Source of the DNA: Verrucomicrobiaceae bacterium UBA2429
Lineage (GTDB): Bacteria; Verrucomicrobiota; Verrucomicrobiia; Verrucomicrobiales; Verrucomicrobiaceae
Assembly: GCA_002343505.1 (NCBI GenBank)
Contig: DDQZ01000002.1
Location: forward strand, 1 to 24,715
Direction: 5' to 3'
Length of the DNA stretch: 24,715 nt
Made by a program: the position numbers and the translations under genes. Shown in pieces: positions 1-7,184 of the stretch. The notes beneath the pieces were generated by a model, which worked only from the letters and a program-made list of their open reading frames with translations, was not told the DNA's origin and searched no databases. How positions within the stretch are numbered: position 1 is the first letter of the stretch; each line of letters opens with the position of its first letter.

Positions 1-132
1 AGGTCATGAGGCGTGGGATGACTACTGGTCTGGCGCGCTCGGCTTTTATTGATCGAATTAAAGCGATCCCATCAGAAAGTGAGAGAAATGTCGAGAGGAT
101 TTTTTTTGGTTATCAACACGCATGAAGGCGGA

Positions 133-189
133 CGTGAGTGGCGGTTGCCGGAAATTCAATTCAAGGGTTTGGAGCACTCACGCTCGTGA
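133..189. repeat. Inverted repeat
   Basis: CGTGAGTG (133-140) is the exact reverse complement of CACTCACG (175-182). The right arm can instead fold locally as TCACG-CT-CGTGA (178-189). The ten bases TGGAGCACTC at 170-179 recur at 299-308, so this block shares sequence with the hairpin pair further right and probably belongs to the same repeat mosaic. Confidence 0.5.
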
Positions 190-222
190 CAAGCCAAAGA
201 AGACACGGGCGCAAAAGTCTAG

Positions 223-290
223 GCAGACACTCATGTCTGTCTGGATGGGGTCGGCTTCATCGGGAAGCCAGAGCAGACAGGAGTGTCTGC
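223..290. repeat. Paired palindromic repeat units (REP-like)
   Basis: Two 18-bp hairpins lie 32 bp apart. The left one is GCAGACA-CTCA-TGTCTGT (223-240, one terminal mismatch) and the right one is GCAGACA-GGAG-TGTCTGC (273-290, perfect). The first ten bases of the left unit (223-232) are also the exact reverse complement of the last ten of the right unit (281-290), so the pair is arranged head to head. This is the architecture of REP/BIME-type intergenic repeats. Whether it is dispersed in this genome cannot be seen from one window. Confidence 0.6.
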
Positions 291-335
291 ATCACGGCTG
301 GAGCACTCTTGGCGGCCGCGTCATGATAAGCCTGA

Positions 336-399
336 ACTCCAACATTGGAGTGAAGTTAGCTGGCATGGGAGAGGACTCCTCTGCGGACGTTCATCGAAC
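336..399. repeat. Row of three short hairpins
   Basis: Three small perfect inverted repeats follow one another: ACTCCAA-CA-TTGGAGT (336-351), AGAGG-ACT-CCTCT (370-382) and GTTC-ATC-GAAC (389-399). Two of the three have 3-nt loops, like the hairpins of the element inside leuS. Each is short enough to occur by chance; their clustering is what suggests a structured repeat. Confidence 0.35.
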
Positions 400-436
400 A
401 TGCTGAAGCCTGGACCAAACGAGACACCGTGGCACG

Positions 437-2245
437 TCAGCGCGGGAAGGGGCCAAGCTCGGCGGCGAGGCGCGCGGCCTGGCGGATGCCGGCGGCGAGG
501 CTGGTCCCCGCGGGCCAGAAGCACTGGTCCTGGTAATGATGCTGCTGGCGTGCCTGGGCGTGGCGGAAGTCCGCGTCCGTGGCGAGGCGGCGCAGCGCGT
601 CCACGAGCCGGTCCGCGTTTTCCGCCAGCAGGGGTGTCATCCATTTCTCCATGTCGGGAAAGGTGATGAAATCGGCGTCGAGGCGGCAGAGAAAGACGAC
701 GGGGATGCCGAAATGAAACGCCTCCTGGCCGGTGAGGGAGATGGTGTTGACGAGCACGGAGGCCTTTTCCAGCCAGTCCTGCATGGAGGCCTCCGGCGGC
801 GCGAGGCGGAAGTTTCGCGGCGGGCGCAGGGCGCGGATGAAGCGTGTCTTCACCTGGATCTCGTTCTCATCCATGCCCAGGAAGCTGCGCTCCTCGGACT
901 TCGGCGTGCGCAGCGGGTGGAACTTCACGACGAAATCCATCTCCGGCAGCCGGCGCGCGGCCTCAACCAGCAAGCGGTAGCCGCGCAGCCCTTCCTGCGG
1001 GTCGTTGATGACGGCCATGGTGTCGGCGCTGAGCACCAGCGGGCGGCGGGCGGTGAAGGCAGCGTCAATCTCCGCCGCTGTGCGCGGCGGCGCCGCGGGG
1101 ATGCGGTGGCAGCGCACGTCAATCATGCGCTCGGCGGGGTAACCGGCGCGCAGCGTGCGGCTGCGCCCGCGCACGCCGTCCATGAGCAGAATGTCCGGGC
1201 TGTGGGTGATGTCCGGCAGCGCCAGGCAGTCGTAGCTGTAGGCGATGACCGGGATGCCGGCCTGCGCGGCGGCGAGGCTCCAGACGGCCTCGTCCTCGTT
1301 CATCTGCATGTCGGCGATGACGGCGGCGGGCGCGCGGCTCTCCAGCCAGGCGCGGGCGCGGGCGCGCAACGCGGAGACGCGGGGATAAGTTCCCGCCGTT
1401 TCCTCCTCCCCCATGCGCTCAAAGAGATCGCGCAATGGAGCCAGGCAGGGCTTGGCGTCCGGCGCGCACGAGGCGGGCAGGACCTCCGTCTTCCATCTCC
1501 GCCACCAGGTGGAAAAACGCTCGCGCTCGGCGGCTTCGAAGGCGGGGTCCGGCGGGTCGAGGTCCTTCATCCCGGCCTGGATGACACGGAAGCCGCAAGG
1601 TTCCTTCTCCTGCGCGAGAAGCGGCGCGACGCGGCGGCTGGCGCACACGGCCAGAGGCAGCCCGGTGTCGTCCGGCGCGCCTTCGAAAATGGAGGGCTGA
1701 AGGCTGGGCTGAATGGAGGACCGGGCTTTCTTCTGCGCGCGCTTGCAGAGCCACCGCTCGATTTTTCGCCGCAGTCCCCTGCCCTTCCACTCAGGCTCAA
1801 GCACGATGATTTCCATCCCCTCCTCCGCGGCCACGGCGCGCCAGAAGGCGAAATTCACCCCGCTGCCGGGCGCGACCACGAGGCGGTCAAAACGGTGCCG
1901 CGCCCACAGCAGCTCACGCAGCCGCATGTGATAGACACGGGTGAAGCAGCCCTCCAGGAAAGCGCCGCGCACGAAGGCCTTGCGCAGTTCCGAGTCGCCG
2001 GGCTGGTCGCCCAACTCGGGGCGCTGGCGCAGATACTCGGAGAACATGAGCGCGACCTGCGCGCGCAAGGCTTCGATGTCGCGGAAGCCGGCGAGGTCGG
2101 AGAGCGTGAGCCATTCTCCGACCTGCGGGTAGCGTCCGCGCTCCAGCAGGGTGTCATGCTCCAGCACGACGAGAGGCTCCGCCTCGCGCCGAAGCTGCCG
2201 CTCCATGGCCTTCGGAGCCAGGCCGCCAGTGATGAACAACGTCAT
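437..2245 (-). CDS. Putative GT-B-like surface-glycan biosynthesis protein
   Basis: Predicted cytoplasmic protein of about 602 residues, with no signal peptide or membrane segment. The opening MTLFITGG resembles the first strand of a Rossmann-like domain. A second such domain is suggested by PLVLSADTMAVIND and then FVVKFHPLRTP. Near the C-terminus, a conserved-looking stretch with VLVNTISLTGQEA and FGIPVVFL resembles the nucleotide-sugar-binding half of capsule-type or CDP-glycerol-transferase-like GT-B proteins. The family assignment is inference from this pattern. The start is uncertain: the frame opens at 2434, with in-frame ATGs at 2302, 2266 and 2245. I chose 2245 because upstream residues look non-coding; no clear Shine-Dalgarno sequence decides it. 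A low-complexity patch (SIQPSLQPS) comes from GGCTG-type repeats at 1695-1713. The 276 bp before the chosen start hold no other gene. It reads in the same direction as the sulfatase cluster but sits beyond a pseudogene, so operon membership is doubtful. Confidence 0.65.
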   Translation of the reverse strand: MTLFITGGLAPKAMERQLRREAEPLVVLEHDTLLERGRYPQVGEWLTLSDLAGFRDIEALRAQVALMFSEYLRQRPELGDQPGDSELRKAFVRGAFLEGCFTRVYHMRLRELLWARHRFDRLVVAPGSGVNFAFWRAVAAEEGMEIIVLEPEWKGRGLRRKIERWLCKRAQKKARSSIQPSLQPSIFEGAPDDTGLPLAVCASRRVAPLLAQEKEPCGFRVIQAGMKDLDPPDPAFEAAERERFSTWWRRWKTEVLPASCAPDAKPCLAPLRDLFERMGEEETAGTYPRVSALRARARAWLESRAPAAVIADMQMNEDEAVWSLAAAQAGIPVIAYSYDCLALPDITHSPDILLMDGVRGRSRTLRAGYPAERMIDVRCHRIPAAPPRTAAEIDAAFTARRPLVLSADTMAVINDPQEGLRGYRLLVEAARRLPEMDFVVKFHPLRTPKSEERSFLGMDENEIQVKTRFIRALRPPRNFRLAPPEASMQDWLEKASVLVNTISLTGQEAFHFGIPVVFLCRLDADFITFPDMEKWMTPLLAENADRLVDALRRLATDADFRHAQARQQHHYQDQCFWPAGTSLAAGIRQAARLAAELGPFPR

Positions 2246-2521
2246 GCGCTCATGAAGACCGGGCATGGCGCAAAAGCAAACATCAACAGCCTCCAGGATC
2301 ATGCGCCCGAAGCCGGCGTGGCGCGGATGAAGACTTGCCAATTGCCTCCCCGAAGGCGGCCAACCGCACCCGGCTACAAACGAAACCCCAGCCGCGCATG
2401 GTCGGCAGGAGGCGTCATGTCCATTTCGGTTCAAATCAGTCCAGTTTGGCCGGTTCTGGCCGATGTGAGTCGATTTGGCGGCGATGTGGCAGCCGTGACG
2501 ACTGCACCAAATTGGCTGGCT

Positions 2522-2957
2522 TCACTGCCGAATAGCGGCGAGGCGTTCCGCCAGGCGCCTCGCGATTTCCGGATGCTCGCGGATCGCGTTCTTCGTCTGG
2601 CGAGGGTCATGGGTGAGGTGGTAGAGCTGCTACCCGGGTGCATCGGGCTTGAGTTTGCTGTTGAGGAAGCCGCTGTTCGTCTCGCCGGTGAATTGGAGGG
2701 CACCGCGTGCGCTGCTGCTGGCAGCCTTCTTGATTGAGCATGCCGCCATTGACGCGGGTGAGGATGACGAGCGTGTTTTCACTCAGCTTGAGTTCATCGA
2801 GCGCACGCATCATCTCGCCCAGCGTGGCGAGGTAGAGGAAGAAAGGCCTTCCCGCATGCCGGCGCATCCAGTTCACCGCTTTCTTCGCGCGCGTGGTGGC
2901 GTGCCGCTCCTCGTCGGAGAGCGCATGCGCGGCCTTTTCACCAGTAATAGACGACAC
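2522..2957 (-). pseudogene. Decayed arylsulfatase relic
   Basis: Pieces of a sulfatase are still readable. From 2957 one frame gives KKAVNWMRRHAGRPFFLYLA, the usual central sulfatase segment, running straight into ALDELKLSENTLVIL. The residues normally between these are missing, so there is an internal deletion. The normal SDNG motif after TLVI is degraded to RVNGG. Around 2740 the homology moves to another frame, which reads GFLNSKLKPDAPG, then a TAG stop at 2630-2632, then QLYHLTHDPRQTKN and EHPEIARRLAERLAAIR, a typical sulfatase C-terminus ending at a TGA (2522-2524). The N-terminal half with the catalytic CxPxR site is absent. Deletions, a frameshift and a nonsense codon make this a pseudogene. 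It lies 37 bp downstream of the lyase gene on the same strand and was probably once the last sulfatase of the cluster. Confidence 0.8.
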
Positions 2958-2994
2958 TCAACGTCTGGCGACTTTTGAGTAATGCCGGGCTGAT

Positions 2995-5859
2995 TCAATG
3001 CTTGCCTGGGGACTGCGATGATTTTCGAGCGACCGAGTCTTCGCCATCCTTCACCTCCAATCGATCTCGTTTGGAGCCTTTGGCGTCCGTGCGAATCACC
3101 GCGACATCGCCAGAGATTCTTTCGCCCTGAAATTCGATGGATGGCTGGCCGGGGAAACAGCGGATCACATGATCGGTGCCGCCGTCACGGCGGTGAACGG
3201 TGAAGCAGAGTTCGCCGGGTTTTTCAGTCGGATGCGCTTCGACAGATTTCACAGGCCATTCGGATTCGTTCGCCTGCATTTGGATGACCCAGGCGCGGCA
3301 GAAGGTGCCTTCGGCCTGCCATTCGTAGGTGGGCACCGGCCAAGGCGTAGCGGTGGTGTCGTAGATGCGCCAGCCGAGGAGTTCGGGCTTCTCTTGCCCT
3401 TGGATCATGCGCGGGGTCATCTCGCCGACAGGGAGGATCTGCAAGGCCGCGCCGGGAGCGATGGCGGTGGCGCTGCGGTCGGTCTGGCGGATGGCGATGT
3501 TGTTCGCGTTCAGTCCCAACTGCCAGGGATGACGCCAGGTGCGCGGCTTGTTGTCGGCGGGTTCGACGGTGTCGAAAACGATGTGGTAGCCTTCTTTGCG
3601 GGCGTCTTCGCCTTTCACCCAGACCACCTGCCGCAGCCACTTGCCGCGGATGTGCTCGGTGGCGTTGTGCCAGCCGTAGTCGAAGGCGCCTTCGGCGTAG
3701 CTGAAGTGCTCGTTGTCCACCCAGCGGCGTTTGGGCGGATTGTGGGCGATGGCCATGTCCTGCTTCCACTGCGGGATGCTGTTCTCCTGCGCCCAATCCG
3801 GCGAGAGGGTGTTGAAGGAAAGCGATCTGCCGGCGTGCTTCGTGTTGCCGATGCCGCTGTAGCTGCCGCGTCCGGCATTGCGGATGAGCAGGTGCGGGCC
3901 GAACTGCGCGTAGAGGTTGAGCGCGTCAAACTTGCCGTGACTGGCACCCCACGGCCCGGCACCGAAGAAGAGATATTTCTCCTCCGGCCCCCAGCCGGTG
4001 CGCATCACATAATGACCGGCATTGGGGAAATAGACGGACGTTTTGTCCTGGGGAGATCCCTTCGCGCCCTTCGTCGTCATCCATTCGAAGTCGCGGCGCT
4101 TCGGGAACCACTCGGTGGCGGTGCGAAAACGGTCGTCGAACAAGCCCCAACCGCCGTCGTTGAGATCAATGTTGCCCTGGGTCGGTGTCGTCAGGAGCAT
4201 CGTGTATTCGACCGCCTTCTCGTGAATCGCGAGGTATTTCTCCGGCGGTGTTTGGCCGAAGCTCTGGAACAAGCGGATGTAGTTTTCCAGCGCGGTGATG
4301 GAGGCCCAGTTATAGCCTGTGCTCAGGCTTGCGTGACTGCCGTCGGGATGAAACTGCGCGCCGAGCATTACGTCCCAACGCTTCATCGCCGTAACCTTCC
4401 ACTCCGCGCTCTCCGCGAACTCCGGCAGCAGCAACGCGGTCTGCAGCAGCGCCAGCGTGGTGTGCGCGCCGCCGTCATCATGCGCGGCGAAGCTGCTCGG
4501 GTTCATGATCAGCCGCGCCTGACGCAGCATGCCCAGCAGCATGGCAATGTGCGCCTCGGCGCTGAAGTCGGGCGACTTGCGAAACACCTCGTAGGCCGGC
4601 CACCACGACATCTCCAGACGACGGCCGATGTTGCTGGTGTTCATGTAGCCCCAGCGGAAGGTGGTTCCATCCATGAGGTTGAGCTCTCCCACCGTTGGGC
4701 AGCGCTCCCAGAAAAACGGCTCGCGTGAAACCCAGTCGAGCACCTCGGCACTGAACTGCCGTGGATATTTGGGATCGCTTTTTTCCTGCCAGGCGCGCGC
4801 CATCGAAACCCAATGGAAATGCCGGTTGAGATGGCCGTTGTCGCGCACCCAGTTGAGTTGCAGCGGCTCCTGCTGCAAGACCCAGCGATGTGACTCGCCA
4901 TTCGTGTCCGTCCAGGCATCCACGAAACCGTCGAAGTAACCAATGGTGGCATAACGTCCCGCCACCGCCTCGTCGGAGATCTTTTGCCAGTTCGGGTGCA
5001 GCACGACGCTGGCGACTTCATCGAGGCTCGGTCCCTCCGGTTCACGGCGCGCGCGCAGGTGGCGCAGGAGAAGTGCTTTCGCTTCGTCCATCCGCTCTTG
5101 TTGGATGGCCTTGCTGACCGGTTGCATCGCAGGGTGATTGAAATCCAAGGCTCGCAGCACGCTCTCCGCCATGGAAGGAAGCAGACGCGCTTGCTCGGAC
5201 GTCATCGCGGTGAACAGCACCTCCGAAAAACGGCTCGTCTGCCGGACCTCCGCTTCATTGCCACCACGCATCGTGAAAAGCTTCACCACTCCGGCGCGAA
5301 TCCGCTCCGGGAGCACATGCTCTTCGGCAGGGCGATCCATGAAGTCCACGAACAGCCGCACGCGCGATCCTTCGCCCTCCGGCCACACCACCAGCTTGAT
5401 GCGGTGTCCGGTGCCCTCGCGAAACGGCAGCTCATTGGGATGCTGGTAGTCGCCGTTGTCCATCCAGCCGGGCGGTTTCGGATTCGGCTCCAGCATCGTC
5501 AGATAAGTCTTCCGATGCCAGAACGTGAACGCCGCCCGCTCGCCGCCTTCGCGCAAATCCGCTTGCAGCGCGCCGGCTCCGCTCTCCTGCACCAGCTCGT
5601 CGCTTTTCAATCCCACCACCAAACCCGCCACCACCTGAAGATCTCCGCCATGGGCCTCTACTGGATCGATTTGCATCTCCAACGCGAATGACTCCGCCGT
5701 AGGATCAATGCCTTCGACTTCCGATTCGCTCCATGGACCTGTCCGGGCCGTGAGTGTGACCGGTTGGGAATGCATGACACCGCTGAAGGCAAGGCAGGAC
5801 GCAGCCACAATGGCGCAGCGGGTGAGACGGGAACGAATGAGGAGCAACGCGGAAAACAT
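2995..5859 (-). CDS. Secreted heparinase II/III-like polysaccharide lyase
   Basis: A 954-residue protein with a signal peptide (basic RSRLTR, then a hydrophobic core, likely cleaved near residue 31). Residues 35-210 look like a beta-sandwich or lectin-like N-terminal domain. Residues 220-580 are helical and rich in W, Y and H, as in the alpha/alpha-toroid domain of heparinase II/III-type lyases (PL12/15/17/21 relatives). From about residue 612 comes the C-terminal beta-sandwich pattern: GHYVMRTGWG, then ASHGKFDALNLYAQFG and LLIRNAGRGSY. These correspond to the family's H-x-H/KxDxLs...G...L.D.G..SY signature and carry the metal-site or catalytic histidine. The family eliminates uronic-acid-containing polysaccharides such as heparan, alginate and chondroitin-like chains; the substrate here is not determinable. 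The N-terminal domain makes it longer than minimal members. No Shine-Dalgarno sequence precedes the ATG. An 85-bp gap with hairpins and an 18-bp motif shared with a sulfatase gene lies upstream. Confidence 0.85.
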   Translation of the reverse strand: MFSALLLIRSRLTRCAIVAASCLAFSGVMHSQPVTLTARTGPWSESEVEGIDPTAESFALEMQIDPVEAHGGDLQVVAGLVVGLKSDELVQESGAGALQADLREGGERAAFTFWHRKTYLTMLEPNPKPPGWMDNGDYQHPNELPFREGTGHRIKLVVWPEGEGSRVRLFVDFMDRPAEEHVLPERIRAGVVKLFTMRGGNEAEVRQTSRFSEVLFTAMTSEQARLLPSMAESVLRALDFNHPAMQPVSKAIQQERMDEAKALLLRHLRARREPEGPSLDEVASVVLHPNWQKISDEAVAGRYATIGYFDGFVDAWTDTNGESHRWVLQQEPLQLNWVRDNGHLNRHFHWVSMARAWQEKSDPKYPRQFSAEVLDWVSREPFFWERCPTVGELNLMDGTTFRWGYMNTSNIGRRLEMSWWPAYEVFRKSPDFSAEAHIAMLLGMLRQARLIMNPSSFAAHDDGGAHTTLALLQTALLLPEFAESAEWKVTAMKRWDVMLGAQFHPDGSHASLSTGYNWASITALENYIRLFQSFGQTPPEKYLAIHEKAVEYTMLLTTPTQGNIDLNDGGWGLFDDRFRTATEWFPKRRDFEWMTTKGAKGSPQDKTSVYFPNAGHYVMRTGWGPEEKYLFFGAGPWGASHGKFDALNLYAQFGPHLLIRNAGRGSYSGIGNTKHAGRSLSFNTLSPDWAQENSIPQWKQDMAIAHNPPKRRWVDNEHFSYAEGAFDYGWHNATEHIRGKWLRQVVWVKGEDARKEGYHIVFDTVEPADNKPRTWRHPWQLGLNANNIAIRQTDRSATAIAPGAALQILPVGEMTPRMIQGQEKPELLGWRIYDTTATPWPVPTYEWQAEGTFCRAWVIQMQANESEWPVKSVEAHPTEKPGELCFTVHRRDGGTDHVIRCFPGQPSIEFQGERISGDVAVIRTDAKGSKRDRLEVKDGEDSVARKSSQSPGKH

Positions 5860-5884
5860 GGATTAGGGTTACGGATGCATGGAA

Positions 5885-5930
5885 GGATTTCACGACTGCG
5901 GCAGCCCTCCAGCGACTGCCTGAAATCCAC
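5885..5930. promoter_or_regulatory. Hairpin and shared 18-bp motif upstream of the lyase gene
   Basis: GGATTTCA (5885-5892) pairs with TGAAATCC (5921-5928), and GGCAG (5900-5904) with CTGCC (5916-5920), giving a bulged stem-loop. Read on the minus strand, 5930-5913 is GTGGATTTCAGGCAGTCG. Its start lies 71 bp and its end 54 bp before the lyase ATG. The same 18 bases with one change occur at 14997-14980, 68-51 bp before a sulfatase ATG. Either a shared regulatory or processing element or a dispersed repeat is possible. Confidence 0.45.
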
Positions 5931-5943
5931 CATAGGCAGAGGA

Positions 5944-6051
5944 TCACTTCACTTCGCGTGCGAGCATCGCGGCAGCGCGCTCAATACGCGGCGGAGCGGC
6001 CGAGACGGTGGCGGGCGAAAGGATCAGAGCGCAGAAGACAACCCGCCTCAT
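5944..6051 (-). CDS. Small ORF with signal-peptide-like start (35 aa)
   Basis: The ATG (6051-6049) overlaps the amidohydrolase TGA as ATGA, the same coupling used elsewhere in this cluster. The 35-residue product starts MRRVVFCALILSPATVSA, a good signal-peptide shape with an Ala-x-Ala-like cleavage site. It is followed by only about 17 charged residues (APPRIERAAAMLAREVK) and a TGA. I do not recognise the mature part. It may be a genuine small exported peptide, or the surviving N-terminus of a secreted enzyme that lost its body. After the stop the frame continues for about 17 residues to a second stop without a recognisable domain. Confidence 0.4.
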   Translation of the reverse strand: MRRVVFCALILSPATVSAAPPRIERAAAMLAREVK

Positions 6052-7121
6052 AGATCGAACAAGGTTCTCGCATTGCCGCCGAGCAGCTTCGCCTCGGTGG
6101 CGGGGGGCAGGTTCAGGCTGCGGAGCGGGGCGAGGATCTCGCCGGGCTGCACCCAGGGGTGGTCGCTGGAGTAGAGAAGCCGGTCCTCGCTGGTGAAGTC
6201 GAGCGCGAAGCGCATGGCCTCGGGCAGCGGGGAGACGAGGTCCATGTAAATGGAGCGCAGATACTCGCTGGGCTTGCGCTGGAGGTTCTGCGGGCCGCGC
6301 TTCAGCACATGGAGCTGGTGGTCCATGCGCCCGCAGATGTAGGGCAGGGTGCCGCCGAGATGCGGGCAGACGAGCTTGAGCTTCGGATGCCGGTCGAGCA
6401 GGCCGCTGGCGATGATGCGCGCCATGGCGATGGAGTTTTCAAACATGTTTCCCAGCGTGCTGGTGAGTTCATAACCCTTCACCTGCTCCGTGGTCATGGG
6501 TTTGGCCGGGTGCAGCAGAATGGGCACGCCCAGCTCCTCCGCACGCGCATAGAGCCAGTAGACGGATGGCTCGTCGCACCATTTACCGGCGAGGTTGGTG
6601 TAGAGCAGGACGCCTTTGAAGCCGAGCTTCTTCACGCATCGGTCGAGCTCCTCGGACGCGGCGCGTTCATTCTGCAAAGGCAGCACGCAGAGGCCGCGGA
6701 ACCGCTGCGGATGCCTCGCGATCACGGCGGCCAGGGAATCGTGGATGAGCTGCGCCACGGCGGGGCCGTCATCGCCGAACCACTCGGGGCCGGGGTCGTT
6801 CGTGCTGAGCATCGTCACATCAATGCCTGCGGCATCCATGGCGGCGAGCTTAGCCTCGACACTGGTGTAATGCGGCGGCACCTTGCGCAGCCAGTCGCCC
6901 ATTTTCAGAAACACGGTGCCGTCCTCGTCATAGACCCGTGGTTCGGTTGTGCGTTTCCGCATCATGTCGAGCACCTCGGGAAAGAAGAGATGGCTCTGGC
7001 AGTCCACGATGAAGGGTTTCCCAGGTGATTGCGCGGAGGCGGATGCGGCCTGCAGCATGCCCGCGAGTCCGGCGGTGTGGAGAAAGGCGCGGCGGGTGGT
7101 CTGTTTGATATCTGGATTCAT
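6048..7121 (-). CDS. Tat-exported amidohydrolase family protein (ACMSD-like)
   Basis: A 357-residue TIM-barrel metal-dependent hydrolase of the amidohydrolase-2 type (Pfam PF04909: ACMSD and related decarboxylases or lactonases). The N-terminus carries a twin-arginine signal (TTRRAFLHTAGLAG, RR at residues 10-11), so it should fold in the cytoplasm and be exported. Visible metal-site candidates are the HxH region at residues 42-44, the His of LLHPAKP, the His of CPHLGG and the Asp of LYSSDHPW. The first element reads DCQSHLFFP, so the usual first His is Gln; the activity may be altered. C-terminal SSDHPWVQPGEIL is typical of the family. It follows the sulfatase at 8675-7185 by 63 bp and overlaps the next small ORF by four bases, so it is cotranscribed with the glycan cluster. 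It could process lyase products such as lactone or unsaturated uronate derivatives; that role is inference. Confidence 0.85.
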   Translation of the reverse strand: MNPDIKQTTRRAFLHTAGLAGMLQAASASAQSPGKPFIVDCQSHLFFPEVLDMMRKRTTEPRVYDEDGTVFLKMGDWLRKVPPHYTSVEAKLAAMDAAGIDVTMLSTNDPGPEWFGDDGPAVAQLIHDSLAAVIARHPQRFRGLCVLPLQNERAASEELDRCVKKLGFKGVLLYTNLAGKWCDEPSVYWLYARAEELGVPILLHPAKPMTTEQVKGYELTSTLGNMFENSIAMARIIASGLLDRHPKLKLVCPHLGGTLPYICGRMDHQLHVLKRGPQNLQRKPSEYLRSIYMDLVSPLPEAMRFALDFTSEDRLLYSSDHPWVQPGEILAPLRSLNLPPATEAKLLGGNARTLFDL

Positions 7122-7184
7122 GAATGGTGCAGGGGAGGTGGCGATTTGGTCGGAGGAATCCGGTGACTAGATTCTGGAAGGCTT

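Larger units (their letters stand above)
1..436. other. Gene-poor region rich in small palindromes
   Basis: No convincing gene is seen. Short open frames exist (122-406 and 138-326 on plus), but their translations are low-complexity, rich in Arg and Ser, and their sequence is made of inverted repeats. Frame 2 of the plus strand reads 16 residues from the window edge (ending in WSGALGFY) to a TGA at 50-52. This could be the 3' end of a gene lying to the left, but it is too short to judge. The rest is a mosaic of short hairpins between 133 and 399, listed separately. A T-run lies at 101-108. Confidence 0.5.

Noticed and set aside
122..406. Overlapping short plus-strand open frames (122-406, 138-326)
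   Set aside because: They are built from the palindromic repeats, differ in frame, and give low-complexity peptides without motifs.
1695..1713. GGCTG-type short repeats within the glycan-biosynthesis-like gene as a mobile element
   Set aside because: Only three imperfect copies giving SIQPSLQPS in the protein; could be simple slippage. No palindrome or boundary.
536..2737. Plus-strand open frame of 733 codons
   Set aside because: Antisense to the glycan-biosynthesis-like gene and the sulfatase relic; composition rich in Ala, Gly, Arg, His and Val without domain motifs. The minus-strand frame shows structured motifs, so it was preferred.
3169..4728. Plus-strand open frame of 519 codons
   Set aside because: Antisense to the heparinase II/III-like gene, whose reading frame carries the conserved lyase signature.
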